A DNA stretch of 64,000 nucleotides from Stappia indica. GTDB taxonomy: Bacteria > Pseudomonadota > Alphaproteobacteria > Rhizobiales > Stappiaceae. The DNA is taken from positions 186,001 to 250,000 of the forward strand of contig NZ_JAIVMG010000007.1 in assembly GCF_020177335.1 (NCBI RefSeq), written 5' to 3'. The position numbers and the translations under genes were made by a program. Below the pieces are notes generated by a model. The model searched no databases. It was not told where the DNA came from and was given only the letters and a program-made list of their open reading frames with translations. Below are positions 1-9,584 of the stretch, piece after piece (within the stretch, counting starts at the first letter, position 1; every line of letters begins with the position of its first letter).

Positions 1-1156
1 GATACACCGCGCGGATGCGCTTCAGGTGCGCCCGGTAGTGCCCGCGCTCGATGAAATCGGCCAGGGCCGCCTGGGTCGCCACATTGGCGAAGGCGCCGGT
101 GTTGTGCTGGACCGAACGCAGGGGCGCGACAAGCTGCGGCGGCACCACGACATAGGCCACTCGCAAGCTTGGCATCATGCTCTTGGCGAAGGTGCCGAGA
201 TAAACGGTCTGCGAGGCCGAACTCAGCCCCTGCAACGCCGCGATCGGCCGGCCGGTGAACAGGAATTCGCTGTCGTAGTCATCCTCCAGCACCACCGCCC
301 CGGCGCTGCGCGCCACCTCAAGAAGCCGCAGCCGGCGCGGCAACGACATGCGCAGCCCGAGCGGGTACTGATGCGACGGCGTGACATAGATCAGGCGCGG
401 ACGCGGCGCCGCTGCCATGGCGCCCGGATCCGCCCCCTGTTCGTCAACCGGCATCGCCCGGATCGCCAACCCGGCCGCTGTGAAGGCCGCGCGCGCGCCG
501 AGGTATCCCGGATCCTCCAGCCAGGCGACCTCTCCCGGATCGGCCAGGGCATTTGCCAAGAGATAGAGGCTCGCCTGGGTGGATGGGGTGACCAGGATCT
601 GCTCCGCCCGCACGCGCAAGCCCCGCTCCCGCGACAGATAGGCGGCCAAGGTCCGACGCAGCGGCGCATATCCGGCGAGCTCTTCATAGTACAGCGCGCC
701 GCCGCGCAAGGTTCGCGCCGCCCGGCGCAGGGTCCGCGCCCAGCCGTCGACCGGGTAGCAGTCGAGCGCCGGAACGCCGGGCTGCAACCGCCCCTCCACC
801 CGGCGCCCCTCGGACGCCCGGCGGGTCGCGGCGATCTCCAGCCCGCGCCGGGAGAGCCCAGGCCCCTCCTGCTCCGCCGGCACACTCAATCCGACCCGTT
901 CCGGTGCGTCGAGGGCGGCAACCCGTGGCGCCGCCCCCGAGCGGACGGTGACCACCCCCTCCGCCGCCAGAAGCTCATAAGCGGCATTGACCGTGTTGCG
1001 CGAAACGTCGAGCGAGGCCGCCAGGGCGCGGCTGGAGGGCAACCGGTCTCCGGAAGCCACCCGCCCGGCGGAAATCGCCGCCCGCAAGCCGCGATAGATC
1101 TGCTCCGGCAACGGCAAGGTGCCATCGCGCTCCAGCTCCAGAAGACCACCCAACAT
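1..1156 (-). CDS. MocR/PdxR-type GntR-family regulator with aminotransferase-like domain (C-terminus cut by window edge)
   Basis: The reading frame starts at an ATG (complement of 1154-1156) and runs off the left edge, so the last part is missing. An N-terminal GntR winged helix (about residues 10-75, including SRALAASLDVSRNTV) is followed by a PLP-dependent aminotransferase-type fold. The MocR hallmark DDYDSEF lies near residue 290, and the presumed PLP lysine is in FAKSMMPSLR near residue 323. MocR regulators bind PLP with this domain and usually control vitamin B6, GABA or amino-acid genes. The gene is divergent from the FMN-binding protein at 1248, with 91 bp between them, so that gene is the likely target. 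The ligand is unknown. Confidence 0.93.
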   Translation of the reverse strand, partial: MLGGLLELERDGTLPLPEQIYRGLRAAISAGRVASGDRLPSSRALAASLDVSRNTVNAAYELLAAEGVVTVRSGAAPRVAALDAPERVGLSVPAEQEGPGLSRRGLEIAATRRASEGRRVEGRLQPGVPALDCYPVDGWARTLRRAARTLRGGALYYEELAGYAPLRRTLAAYLSRERGLRVRAEQILVTPSTQASLYLLANALADPGEVAWLEDPGYLGARAAFTAAGLAIRAMPVDEQGADPGAMAAAPRPRLIYVTPSHQYPLGLRMSLPRRLRLLEVARSAGAVVLEDDYDSEFLFTGRPIAALQGLSSASQTVYLGTFAKSMMPSLRVAYVVVPPQLVAPLRSVQHNTGAFANVATQAALADFIERGHYRAHLKRIRAVY

Positions 1157-1247
1157 GAACCGGACCCTGTTTATTTACAATAAGTGGACCTAACACAGAA
1201 CCAGTTCATTGGCATAGTTCCCCGAAACCAGAAAGGGGACACGCATC

Positions 1248-1958
1248 ATGTCAGACAAGAAAAAGGGCGCCACGGCCCGCGACGCCGCCGCACCGGCCTT
1301 CGCCAAGGTCCGCGTCGGCAAGCGCGCCGTCGGCGAACGGGAGGCGGCCCATGCGGTGCTCGACGCCGGCAGGGTCGGTCATGTGGGGTTCGTTGCCGAG
1401 GGACGGCCGATGGTCATCCCGATGATCTACGCCCGCATCGGCGAGCGGCTCTACCTGCATGGCGCCAAGGCCACGCGAATCATCAAGGGCATGGACGACA
1501 GCGCCCCGATCTGCCTGAGCGTGACCCTGCTCGACGGGCTGGTGATCGCCCGCTCCGCGTTCCACCATTCCATGAACTATCGTTCGGTCGTGGCCCATGG
1601 CCAGGCGCGGCATGTCACCGATGCACGGGAAAAGGAAGATGCACTCATCGCCCTGACGGATCACATGCTGCCGGGGCGATGGGGCGAAGTGCGGCCCATG
1701 AGCGAAAAGGAACGCCGGTCCACCGGCGTGCTTGCGCTCGATATCGAGCATCTCACCATGAAGATGCGCGATGGACCGCCAATCGATGACGAGGAGGACT
1801 ATGCCCTGCCGGTCTGGGCCGGGGTTGTCCACCTCGCGGAGACAGTGACCGCCGTCGATGACGACCCGCGCCTTGGCGCAGGTATCGAACGGCCGGCCTC
1901 GCTTGAGGGCCTGCAGGAAACGCCGGGCGCGGAGACCGCGCCGAACCGGTCGACCTGA
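1248..1958 (+). CDS. Pyridoxamine 5'-phosphate oxidase-family (FMN-binding split barrel) protein
   Basis: A 236-residue protein with a split-barrel FMN-binding domain at about residues 25-170, of the NimA/PPOX-like type. Characteristic stretches are HVGFVAEGRPMVIPMIYAR, LYLHGAKATR and the GQARHV strand. The start follows a good ribosome site (GAAAGGGGAC). The first 20 residues are a charged leader and the last 40 are low complexity. It is divergent from a MocR/PdxR regulator, an arrangement known for B6- or flavin-linked enzymes. A role in pyridoxal metabolism or nitro/flavin reduction is inferred, and no substrate can be read from the sequence. Confidence 0.85.
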   Translation: MSDKKKGATARDAAAPAFAKVRVGKRAVGEREAAHAVLDAGRVGHVGFVAEGRPMVIPMIYARIGERLYLHGAKATRIIKGMDDSAPICLSVTLLDGLVIARSAFHHSMNYRSVVAHGQARHVTDAREKEDALIALTDHMLPGRWGEVRPMSEKERRSTGVLALDIEHLTMKMRDGPPIDDEEDYALPVWAGVVHLAETVTAVDDDPRLGAGIERPASLEGLQETPGAETAPNRST

Positions 1959-1963
1959 CAGCC

Positions 1964-1984
1964 GCCGCCGGGCTCACCGGCGGC
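1964..1984. terminator. Hairpin between convergent genes
   Basis: GCCGCCGG and CCGGCGGC form an 8-bp stem with a 5-nt loop between the convergent ends of the PPOX gene (1958) and the lytic transglycosylase (2002). There is no clear T-tract, so it may act as a bidirectional or weak terminator. Confidence 0.5.
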
Positions 1985-2001
1985 ATCGCCCCCGCTCTTG
2001 T

Positions 2002-2505
2002 TCAGGATTTGCCCTTGAGGATCCGGTGGACCTTGCTGCAGTAGCGCTTGCTGATCGGGTTCATCCGCTTGGCGTAATGCCCCGCGTTGTAGCGCAGCAC
2101 CGTGCCGCAGATATCGCCGCCCGCCCGCTTGTGGGCGCCGGCCAGATACTTCATGCCGTATTTGATGTTGGTCTGCGGATCGTACAGCTTCGAGGTCTTG
2201 CCGCGGAAGCCTTCACCGCGCGCCGTCGCCGGCTTGATCTGCATCAGCCCGATTTCGCCGGCACGGCCGCGCGCCTTCGGATTGTAGTTGCTCTCGACCT
2301 TGACGATCGCATGAGCAAGTTTCACCGGAATTCCGTGGCTGCGCGCCTCCTTGCGGATCAGCGCGTCGTAGGCCTTCGCCCCGCCGCCGCCCGAGAGGAT
2401 CGCCGGATCCACGGTCGTGGTTGCGACATTCACGGTTTGGCAGGCGCCAAGCCCGAGCGCAAGAAGGAGTGCTGCGGCACGCGGCGCGTGTCGTGTCATC
2501 GTCAT
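2002..2505 (-). CDS. Lytic transglycosylase (SLT domain) lipoprotein
   Basis: A 167-residue protein with a lipoprotein signal peptide ending in the lipobox LGAC (Cys22) and a compact goose-lysozyme-like SLT domain. The catalytic glutamate is Glu71 in KVESNYNP. The family blocks GEIGLMQIKPATA and RYNAGHY follow. It should cleave murein glycan strands to 1,6-anhydro products at the outer membrane. The ATG at 2505 was chosen over upstream in-frame codons because it follows AGGTCAGG and gives the signal peptide directly. Family members of this short type are common in Rhizobiales. Confidence 0.9.
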   Translation of the reverse strand: MTMTRHAPRAAALLLALGLGACQTVNVATTTVDPAILSGGGGAKAYDALIRKEARSHGIPVKLAHAIVKVESNYNPKARGRAGEIGLMQIKPATARGEGFRGKTSKLYDPQTNIKYGMKYLAGAHKRAGGDICGTVLRYNAGHYAKRMNPISKRYCSKVHRILKGKS

Positions 2506-2760
2506 ATAGCCTGACCTTTTTCGTCCGTCTGTGGATAGGCGGCGGGGTATGACGGGGGGATGGGTCGAAAATCCGACCCTGCAAATCACGAAATATTACG
2601 AAAAACTCAGGAAAAAACGGCGAAAATCGGCCATTGTCTCCGCATATGGCGACAATGGGGCTGGATGCGCGCGATCCTGTGGCCAAAGCCTGATGCCGTC
2701 ACGGCACAACGCCGCGCCATCGAGCCGGCAGATGAGGCCGGGACCCGCCCGACCACACGC

Positions 2761-3525
2761 CTAGGTCAGCGACGGCAGCTTCGTCAGCAACCGGTGCAAT
2801 GTCTCGATGGTGGACATATCCGCGACGCCATCGACCCTCTCGGGCCGGAAATGGCGCTGGAACGCGGCAACCGCCGCTTGCGTGCGCGCCTCGAACCGAC
2901 CGTCGACGGACACGTCATAGCCGAACAGGGCAAGCATGGATTGCAGCGCCTCGACCGGCTGGCCGGCATCGCCGGCCTGAAAGAACCGCCCGCCGGAGAT
3001 AGGCGACGGCTCGTCCCAAAGCCCGATCCCTTCGGCGGCAAGCCGGCCCCAGGGAAACAGCTCGCCCGGATCCTCCTTGCGCGAAGGCGCCACGTCCGAA
3101 TGGGCCAGCACCCGCTCCGCCGGGATCGCGTGCCGGGCGAGGATATCCCGGCACAGTCCGATGAGCGCTTCGATCTGCGCTTCCGGAAACGGCCGGTAGC
3201 CGAATTCATGACCGGGATTGACGATCTCGATGCCGATCGAGCAACCGTTGACATCCCGTTCGCCCTTCCAGCACGACGCCCCCGCATGCCAGGCCCGGCG
3301 CGCCTCCGGCACCAGTTGCCAGATCGTCCCGTCCTCCTCCACCAGATAGTGGCTGGAGACCTCGGCACGCGGATCGCACAGCCGCTGCAACGCCTCTTCC
3401 GCGCTCTTCATGCCGGTATAGTGCAAGAGCAGCATGTCGATGGCCGATCCGGCCGGACGTTCATTGTGGTTCGGCGACGGCCGCATCCGCACGCCGTTCA
3501 CTCCAGTGTCGCTCTTCAGTCCCAT
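2761..3525 (-). CDS. N-acetylmuramoyl-L-alanine amidase (Amidase_2, AmiD-like) with peptidoglycan-binding domain
   Basis: A 254-residue amidase cleaving the bond between MurNAc and the stem peptide. The Amidase_2 domain spans about residues 20-165, with the zinc ligand His35 (LLLHYTGM) and the block LAHSDVAPSRKEDPG carrying the other ligands and catalytic lysine. A PG_binding_1 domain (about 180-245) contains LFGYDVSVDGRF and AVAAFQRHFRPERVDG. No signal peptide is visible, which suits a cytoplasmic AmpD-like recycling role, although the binding domain is more typical of AmiD. It begins 9 nt after the TerB/DnaJ gene and is probably in the same operon. Confidence 0.92.
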   Translation of the reverse strand: MGLKSDTGVNGVRMRPSPNHNERPAGSAIDMLLLHYTGMKSAEEALQRLCDPRAEVSSHYLVEEDGTIWQLVPEARRAWHAGASCWKGERDVNGCSIGIEIVNPGHEFGYRPFPEAQIEALIGLCRDILARHAIPAERVLAHSDVAPSRKEDPGELFPWGRLAAEGIGLWDEPSPISGGRFFQAGDAGQPVEALQSMLALFGYDVSVDGRFEARTQAAVAAFQRHFRPERVDGVADMSTIETLHRLLTKLPSLT

Positions 3526-3534
3526 GGACAGTCC

Positions 3535-4236
3535 TTACAGGCGGCGCTCCGCCGCGATCTGGGCATAGGCGGCATTGAGCGCCGCCAGCCGGTCATTGGC
3601 AATCTTCACGAACTCCTCCGGCACACCGCGCGCGATCAGCCGATCCGGATGGGTTTCCCCCACCAGACGGCGATAGTGGCGGCGCAGCTCCTCCGTCGGA
3701 ACGGTCTCATCAAGGCCGAGCACCCGGTAGGGGTCGCCGCCGCCGCGGGTGTGCCGGGCGAGAAGCTGGTTGAAGGCGCGGGCATCGAGCCCGAAGATCT
3801 CCCCCACCCGGCGCAGGTAGGCCAATTCGTGTTCGTGCACCACCCCGTCGGCCTTGGCGATGTGGAACAGCACATCGAGAATGTCGACGCGGGTTTCCGG
3901 GTCGTCGGGAAACAGCGCCGCGAGCCGCTGGGCATAGGTCTCGAACCCGGCCACATCCTGCTTGGCGAGGTTGAACAGCCGCGCCACATTGCGCTCCTCG
4001 CCGGCGGGAATGTCGAACACATCGAGAAAGGCGATCTCCTCATCCCCCGTCACGACACCATCCGCCTTGGCCATCTTCGCCGACAGCGCGATCATCGCTA
4101 CCGTGAAGGCGACCGAGCGGTCGCCGGTGCGCCCATCCCCCGCATTGACGATGAACTGCACCAGCCGGTCGACCACCTGCACGCCGCCCGCGCCGATCGC
4201 CGATACCACGGCGCTGATCCTGTCCCAGATGGTCAT
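3535..4236 (-). CDS. TerB/DnaJ-domain protein (DjlA-like)
   Basis: A 233-residue protein with a TerB-like helical domain (about residues 25-145; DGVVTGDEEIAFLDVF and KADGVVHEHELAYL are the two paired motifs) followed by a C-terminal J domain with the HPD signature (ETHPDRL, near residue 203). Unlike E. coli DjlA, no N-terminal membrane helix is evident. J domains stimulate DnaK ATPase, and the TerB part may bind metal or membrane. The ATG at 4236 fits the start of homologous sequence, and the longer upstream frame overlaps the SDR gene. The gene lies 13 nt after the SDR stop and 9 nt before the amidase. Confidence 0.88.
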   Translation of the reverse strand: MTIWDRISAVVSAIGAGGVQVVDRLVQFIVNAGDGRTGDRSVAFTVAMIALSAKMAKADGVVTGDEEIAFLDVFDIPAGEERNVARLFNLAKQDVAGFETYAQRLAALFPDDPETRVDILDVLFHIAKADGVVHEHELAYLRRVGEIFGLDARAFNQLLARHTRGGGDPYRVLGLDETVPTEELRRHYRRLVGETHPDRLIARGVPEEFVKIANDRLAALNAAYAQIAAERRL

Positions 4237-4249
4237 GCCCGTTTCCGAC

Positions 4250-4951
4250 CTACACCGACCGGGTGACGCCGCCGTCGACCCTGAGGTTCTGCCCGGTGAT
4301 ATACCCGGCGCCCTCCGACAGCAGGAACGCGGTCGTGGCCGCAATCTCGCCCACCGTGCCATAGCGTCCCATCGGGATGCGGGCGCGCCGGTCTTCCTTC
4401 TCCGGCAGGCTGTCGATGAAGCCTGGCAGCACGTTGTTCATGCGGACGCCAGCCTCGGCATAGCGGTCGCAATAGAGCTTGGTAAAGGCGGCAAGCCCTG
4501 CCCGGAACACCCCTGATGTGGGGAAGCTCTCCTCCGGTTCGAATGCGGCGAAGGTGGAGATGTTGACGATTGCCCCGCCGCCGCCTTCCTCGAACACCGG
4601 CGTCACCAGCCGGCACATGCGCACCACGTTGAGCAGGTAATAGTCCATGCCAAGGTGCCAGTCTTCGTCGGAGATCGACAGAAGATCGCCCTTCGGCCCA
4701 TGCCCGGCGCTGTTCACCACCGCATCGATCCGGCCGAAATGCGCCTTGGCGCCGTCGACGAAGGCTGCAAGATCCGCAGGGTCAAGGTTCGAACCGGTAT
4801 GACCGTAGCCGCCAAGCGCGGTGGCGAGCTCCGCACCGCGCCCGGATGAGGAAAGGATCGCGACCCGCGCACCCTCATTCGCCAGATGCCGGGCAATCTC
4901 CGCCCCCATGCCGCTGCCGGCTGCCGTCAGCAACACCACCTTTCCGTCCAT
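4250..4951 (-). CDS. SDR-family oxidoreductase lacking the usual YxxxK pair
   Basis: A 233-residue Rossmann-fold protein. The cofactor loop is TAAGSGMG (residues 9-16), NSAG is the NNAG-like motif, NIST carries the usual catalytic serine, and the C-terminal SDR block is ITGQNLRVDGG. Where active SDRs carry YxxxK before AGL, this protein reads SGVFRAGL, so both the catalytic Tyr (Ser) and Lys (Arg) are replaced. It may use a different mechanism or act as a binding protein. It is the first gene of an apparent SDR - TerB/DnaJ - amidase operon. The start at 4951 (MDGKVVLL) follows GGAGAGGACC-like sequence. Confidence 0.88.
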   Translation of the reverse strand: MDGKVVLLTAAGSGMGAEIARHLANEGARVAILSSSGRGAELATALGGYGHTGSNLDPADLAAFVDGAKAHFGRIDAVVNSAGHGPKGDLLSISDEDWHLGMDYYLLNVVRMCRLVTPVFEEGGGGAIVNISTFAAFEPEESFPTSGVFRAGLAAFTKLYCDRYAEAGVRMNNVLPGFIDSLPEKEDRRARIPMGRYGTVGEIAATTAFLLSEGAGYITGQNLRVDGGVTRSV

Positions 4952-5058
4952 GGTCCTCTCCCGATTCGCGCGCCGCACTCACCGCCTTCCTAGCAGATTT
5001 TCCCACCGGCAATCACGCCGCCGCACCGGCATTTTGCCACAGCTGGGCCTGCGGTTGA

Positions 5059-6471
5059 TCAGCCCCGCCCCTTGCGCTGGCCGGTCATCGCCGCCGGATC
5101 GACGATCCGGTCGAACTCCTCGGCGGTGACATAACCCAGCTCCAGTGCCGCCTCGCGCAAGGTGCCGCCGCCATGGTGCGCGCGATGGGCGATTTCCGCC
5201 GCCTTGTCGTAGCCGATCACCGGGGCGAGCGGCGTGACCAGCATCAAGGACCGCTCCACCGTCTCGGCAAGGCGCGCCTCATCCGCCTCCATGCCGCGGA
5301 TGGCGAACGCGGTGAAATTGGTCATCCCGTCGGCCATCATCCGGCAGGCTTCGATCAGGTTGTAGGCCATCATCGGCTTGTAGACGTTCATCTCCAGCGC
5401 ACCGCCAGCGCCGGCGAAGCCGGTCGCCACATCCATCCCCATCACCTGGGTCGCCAGCATGGTCAGCGCCTCGCATTGGGTCGGGTTGACCTTGCCCGGC
5501 ATGATCGAGGAGCCCGGCTCGTTTTCCGGCAGGCGCAATTCGCCGAAGCCGGCGCGCGGGCCGCAGGCCAGAAGGCGAATGTCGCTGGCGATCTTGTAGA
5601 GCGACACCGCCAGCGTCCGCAGCACGCCGGAGGCCATCACTGCCGCGTCATGGGCGCCCATCACCGTGAAGAAGTTCGGCGCCGGCTCGAACGCCAGCCC
5701 CGTCCGCCGGGCCAGCGCGGCGGTGGCGGCCACGGCAAAGCCCTTCGGCGCGTTGAGGCCGGTGCCGACCGCCGTGCCGCCCAGCGCCAGCCGCATCAAG
5801 CCCTGCCGGGCGAAGGCGAGCCGCTCCAGATTGTCGTCCAGCATACCGACATAGCCGGAAAACTCCTGCCCGAGGGTCACCGGCACCGCATCCTGCATAT
5901 GGGTGCGGCCAATCTTTACCAGATCGCGCCAGGCGACCGCCTTTTCCTCCAGCGCATCGCGCAGGCCGACCAGCGCCGGCCGCAGCCGGGTCTCGATCAT
6001 CAATGCCGCCGAGACATTCAGCGCGGTCGGGAACACATCGTTGGACGATTGCGAACGGTTGACGTGATCGTTGGGATGCACCGGATCCTTGGACCCGATG
6101 GTGCCGCTGGCCAGTTCGATCGCCCGGTTGGCGATCACCTCATTGACATTCATGTTCGCCTGGGTGCCGGAGCCGGTCATCCACACATGCAAGGGGAAAT
6201 GATCGTCGAGCCGGCCATCGATCACCTCATCCGCCGCCGCCACGACCAGGTCGGCGATCCGCGCCGGCAACACGCCAAGCGCGCGGTTGGCGACCGCCGC
6301 CGCCCGCTTCACCTGCGCCAGGGCGTGGATGACTTCCAGCGGGATCTTCTCGCTGCCAATGGAAAAGTGATGCAGCGACCGCTGGGTCTGCGCGCCCCAG
6401 TAGCGATCGGCGGGAACCGCCACCTCGCCCATCGAGTCGGTTTCGATCCGGGTTTTCCGTCCGTCGCTCAT
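5059..6471 (-). CDS. fumC: Class II fumarate hydratase
   Basis: A 470-residue enzyme interconverting fumarate and L-malate in the TCA cycle (E. coli FumC has 467). Visible family blocks are [31 protein letters not shown] and the fumarase/aspartase signature [11 protein letters not shown] near residue 318, whose loop carries the catalytic serine. The HPNDHVN block favours fumarase over aspartase or argininosuccinate lyase. The start is the ATG at 6471 ([17 protein letters not shown]), because the open frame further upstream has no homology. It is monocistronic and divergent from the GGDEF-EAL gene. Confidence 0.97.
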   Translation of the reverse strand: MSDGRKTRIETDSMGEVAVPADRYWGAQTQRSLHHFSIGSEKIPLEVIHALAQVKRAAAVANRALGVLPARIADLVVAAADEVIDGRLDDHFPLHVWMTGSGTQANMNVNEVIANRAIELASGTIGSKDPVHPNDHVNRSQSSNDVFPTALNVSAALMIETRLRPALVGLRDALEEKAVAWRDLVKIGRTHMQDAVPVTLGQEFSGYVGMLDDNLERLAFARQGLMRLALGGTAVGTGLNAPKGFAVAATAALARRTGLAFEPAPNFFTVMGAHDAAVMASGVLRTLAVSLYKIASDIRLLACGPRAGFGELRLPENEPGSSIMPGKVNPTQCEALTMLATQVMGMDVATGFAGAGGALEMNVYKPMMAYNLIEACRMMADGMTNFTAFAIRGMEADEARLAETVERSLMLVTPLAPVIGYDKAAEIAHRAHHGGGTLREAALELGYVTAEEFDRIVDPAAMTGQRKGRG

Positions 6472-6624
6472 CCTGTCCTCGCTTTCCCGCAACCAAGCCC
6501 TGCGAACCCCGACTGGTCGCCGTTTTTCCCCATTCGAAGCCGTTTCACGGTCTGGAAACCTTGCCCTGTCATAGTGCCTTGCAACTCTATAGGAAATACA
6601 ACCCCTTCGCGGAACAGGCCTATC

Positions 6625-8682
6625 TTGCGGACCCTCAAGCCGATCTACGGCATAGCAATTGGCATCCTGATCGTCGCCCTTTTCGCAGCGGCAATCCAGG
6701 CGACCAATTATTTCTTCTCCCATGCCCTGTACACCCGCGATGCCCGGGAGGCCGCCGCACGCCTGACCGAGGAACTGGGACACCTCGAACGGGTCCTTCA
6801 GAACGGGCAGACAAACGCCCCCCGCCCGCTCTCCGAAAATGGCCTGCGCCAGACGCTCGACGCGGACTCCCTTGCTGCTCAGGGCCACAGGCCGCTGTTC
6901 ACACAAGACATGTCGAACAGCGATCTTGCCAGCTTCATGCGACACATAGAGATGCATGAAACCGTGCGCACCCTTGCGGTGATCTGGTTCGGTCAAGGAC
7001 CGGTCGACACCGCGCTTGGGTCAGAAACCATCATTCCCGCCGAACCGCAGGTCATGGACGCCATTCCGGCCGACCGGCTTGCATCGCTGTTGCGTGAGCT
7101 CCAGGCCTCCGGCAAGCCACAGGTGTTCATCTCAGACAATCTCTTCACCGACCAGGCCGAGCCGACATTGCTGGCTTTGCCGCTGCCGGGCGAGAACGGA
7201 CCTGTCGGCGCGATGCTGCTGTCCTTCAACCAGGCGACCACCGGAGAATTCCTCGGCGATGTGGTCAAGAAGGGCATCATCATCGTGCTGGCCATGTGCT
7301 TCGCTGCCATGCTGCTGGCCGGACTGTTCGTCTGGATCCGCTTTCGCGACCGGCTCGAAGCCAGCCAGACGATCCAGTTCCTTGCACATCACGATGCCCT
7401 GACCGGCCTGCCGAACCGCACCGTGTTCAGCACCAAGCTGAACGAGGCCTTGCGGATCTCCCAGTCCAAGGCGACCGACATCGCCGTCATGCTGGTCGAT
7501 GTCGACAAGTTCAAGGAGGTCAACGACACCCATGGCCATGCGGTGGGTGACCTGTTCCTGCAGGTCATCGCCGACCGGCTCACCGCGACCTTCGGAAACC
7601 ATCTGGTCGCCCGCCTGTCGGGCGACGAATTCGCCGTGCTGCTGGCGAACGGCGGCGACCGCGAGGAGGTGACCCGCTATGCCGCCGCGATGATCGCCGC
7701 GACCCGGACGCCGACACAGATCGACGGCCGCGAACTGCCGATCTCGCTGTCGATCGGTGTTGCCCAAGCCAGGGACGCCGCCTGGCGGGCGTCACGGGTT
7801 TTGCATTGCGCGGATCTGGCGCTCTACCGGGCGAAGCACAGCGGGCGCGGCACCTTCATCTGGTATACCGCCGACATGGACGCCGATGCGAAGCGGCGCA
7901 AGGCGCTGGAGATGGACCTGCGCAAGGCGTTGAAGCAGGATCAGTTCCGGCTGTTGTACCAGCCGCAATTCTCCCTGCGGGACCGCAGCCTGACCGGATA
8001 CGAGACGCTGCTGCGCTGGGAGCATCCGGAAAAGGGCACGATCTCGCCGACGGTGTTCATTCCCATCGCCGAGGATGCCGGCCTGATCGAGGAAATCGGT
8101 TCCTGGGTGCTGCTGCGCGCCTGTCAGGAGGCCGCCGCCTGGCACGAGGATCACCTGACCATCTCGGTCAATGTCTCGCCGGCCCAGTTCCGGCCCGGCA
8201 AGACCGAACAGCGGGTCAGCGAGGCGCTTGAGGCCAGCGGCCTGCCCCCCCAGCGCCTGGAAATCGAGATCACCGAAAGCCTGCTGATTTCCGACACCGA
8301 CGCGGTGGTCTCCACCCTGGGCACGATCCGCGAGATGGGGGTTTCGGTCGCCATGGACGATTTCGGCACCGGCTATTCCAGCCTCAGCTATCTTTCGCGC
8401 TTTCCCTTCGACACCATCAAGATCGACCGCTCCTTCGTCGCCACCCTCGGCAAGAACCCGACGACCGATGCGATTGTCGCCTCGATTGTCGGCCTTGGAC
8501 GCTCGCTCGACGTGACGATCACCGCCGAGGGGGTCGAGAGTGAGGACCAGGTCGCCCTTCTGCGCGCCGCCGGTTGCGACAAGGTGCAAGGCTTCCTGTT
8601 CGGGCGGCCGATGACCCTTCCCGCCGACGGGTCTCCCGCCTTCGCCGATCCGGCCCCCTCCCGGCGGACAGGCCAGAGCTAG
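6625..8682 (+). CDS. Membrane-anchored GGDEF-EAL protein (c-di-GMP turnover)
   Basis: About 685 residues. A TM helix at residues 7-27, a periplasmic sensor-like region (about 30-210) and a second TM helix (215-235) precede a GGDEF domain with SGDEF near residue 331 and an EAL domain near residue 459. The EAL domain reads YETLLRW, so the motif is ETL; the catalytic Glu is kept, as are [22 protein letters not shown] and AEGVE. It could make and/or degrade c-di-GMP. The start is inferred as TTG at 6625 (preceded by GGAACAGG), because no ATG or GTG precedes the first TM helix and the frame upstream overlaps fumC. Confidence 0.88.
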   Translation: MRTLKPIYGIAIGILIVALFAAAIQATNYFFSHALYTRDAREAAARLTEELGHLERVLQNGQTNAPRPLSENGLRQTLDADSLAAQGHRPLFTQDMSNSDLASFMRHIEMHETVRTLAVIWFGQGPVDTALGSETIIPAEPQVMDAIPADRLASLLRELQASGKPQVFISDNLFTDQAEPTLLALPLPGENGPVGAMLLSFNQATTGEFLGDVVKKGIIIVLAMCFAAMLLAGLFVWIRFRDRLEASQTIQFLAHHDALTGLPNRTVFSTKLNEALRISQSKATDIAVMLVDVDKFKEVNDTHGHAVGDLFLQVIADRLTATFGNHLVARLSGDEFAVLLANGGDREEVTRYAAAMIAATRTPTQIDGRELPISLSIGVAQARDAAWRASRVLHCADLALYRAKHSGRGTFIWYTADMDADAKRRKALEMDLRKALKQDQFRLLYQPQFSLRDRSLTGYETLLRWEHPEKGTISPTVFIPIAEDAGLIEEIGSWVLLRACQEAAAWHEDHLTISVNVSPAQFRPGKTEQRVSEALEASGLPPQRLEIEITESLLISDTDAVVSTLGTIREMGVSVAMDDFGTGYSSLSYLSRFPFDTIKIDRSFVATLGKNPTTDAIVASIVGLGRSLDVTITAEGVESEDQVALLRAAGCDKVQGFLFGRPMTLPADGSPAFADPAPSRRTGQS

Positions 8683-8701
8683 GCCGCGCGCCGGCGCCCT
8701 G

Positions 8702-9244
8702 CTACATCGCCGCCGCCGCCCGCGCAGCCTGATCGTAGTGACCGGACACCGAGCGCAGGGTGGCCGCCAGGCGCGACAGCTCCTGTTCGTCCATGCCCAG
8801 CGCCTTCACCGGACCGACCAGCAGCGCCTCGCGCAAACGGCGGTACTCAAGACAGATCGCCTCGCCCGCCGCGGTGATCTCCACCATCTTCTCCTTGCCC
8901 CGTTTGCCGGTAACGATCAGCCCGGATTTCTCCAGCTTCTTCAGGGCATAGGTGACCACATGCGTGTCCTCGATGTTGAGGACCAGGCAGATATCGGCCA
9001 GCGATTTCGGCCGGTCGCGATGGTTCACCGTGTGCAGCACCAGGGTATCCAGCGGGCTCATGCCCGCACTGCCCGCCGCCGCCATGCAGCGCACCATCCA
9101 GCGGTGATAGGCGTTGACCATCATCGTCACCGCGAATTCGACCTCCGACAACGCCGGCATGGCGCCGGATGCCAGATGCGCGGCGGACACCACCGGTCCG
9201 ATGCCGCCACGGGTTTCCCCGGCGGGGCCGGATGTATCGCTCAT
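8702..9244 (-). CDS. MarR-type winged-helix regulator
   Basis: A 180-residue protein with a MarR-like winged helix (about residues 60-140; KSLADICLVLNIEDTHVVTYALKK is the helix-turn-helix, and KRGKEKMVEIT the wing). The start at 9244 follows AGGACGAG. It is divergent from the FAD oxidase/TRAP operon, and I infer that it controls that cluster and the downstream oxoprolinase gene, which share a palindromic site (9514-9525 and 13945-13956). MarR proteins usually bind such palindromes as dimers and release them on ligand binding. The ligand is probably the cluster's substrate. Confidence 0.88.
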   Translation of the reverse strand: MSDTSGPAGETRGGIGPVVSAAHLASGAMPALSEVEFAVTMMVNAYHRWMVRCMAAAGSAGMSPLDTLVLHTVNHRDRPKSLADICLVLNIEDTHVVTYALKKLEKSGLIVTGKRGKEKMVEITAAGEAICLEYRRLREALLVGPVKALGMDEQELSRLAATLRSVSGHYDQAARAAAAM

Positions 9245-9509
9245 ATGCAACTCGTCCTGAACGTGAACCATGTGATCCAAGCTACGCCGGGAGCGCCGGC
9301 AAGAGCAACATGCGCAGGTGCAGCAGGCGCCTTTCTGGAACGCACCAGGTGCTGACAAGCGACAAAGCCCCCTCCAGGCGTAAGCCCAGCCAAGCGTCAG
9401 CGTAACCCGGGATCGACGAACCGAAAAAGCACGTCCCTCCCGTGAACCGACAACGGACACCTACCAAAAGTAGTTTCTTCAAACCAAAATCAACCCACGC
9501 GACATGCCG

Positions 9510-9532
9510 ATATTTTATCGATAAATCATTGA
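9510..9532. promoter_or_regulatory. Candidate operator of the catabolic cluster, copy 1
   Basis: It contains the perfect 12-bp palindrome TTTATCGATAAA (9514-9525) in an AT-rich patch within GC-rich DNA, 53 bp before the oxidase start codon. The 23-bp block matches 13941-13963 at 20 positions. I infer a binding site for the divergently encoded MarR protein. The 340-bp gap between 9244 and 9585 holds nothing else recognisable. Confidence 0.65.
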
Positions 9533-9584
9533 CTTACAGAAGCCACCAACGGAAACTGCCGGCCTATCGCCTTGGGAGGGGTGC

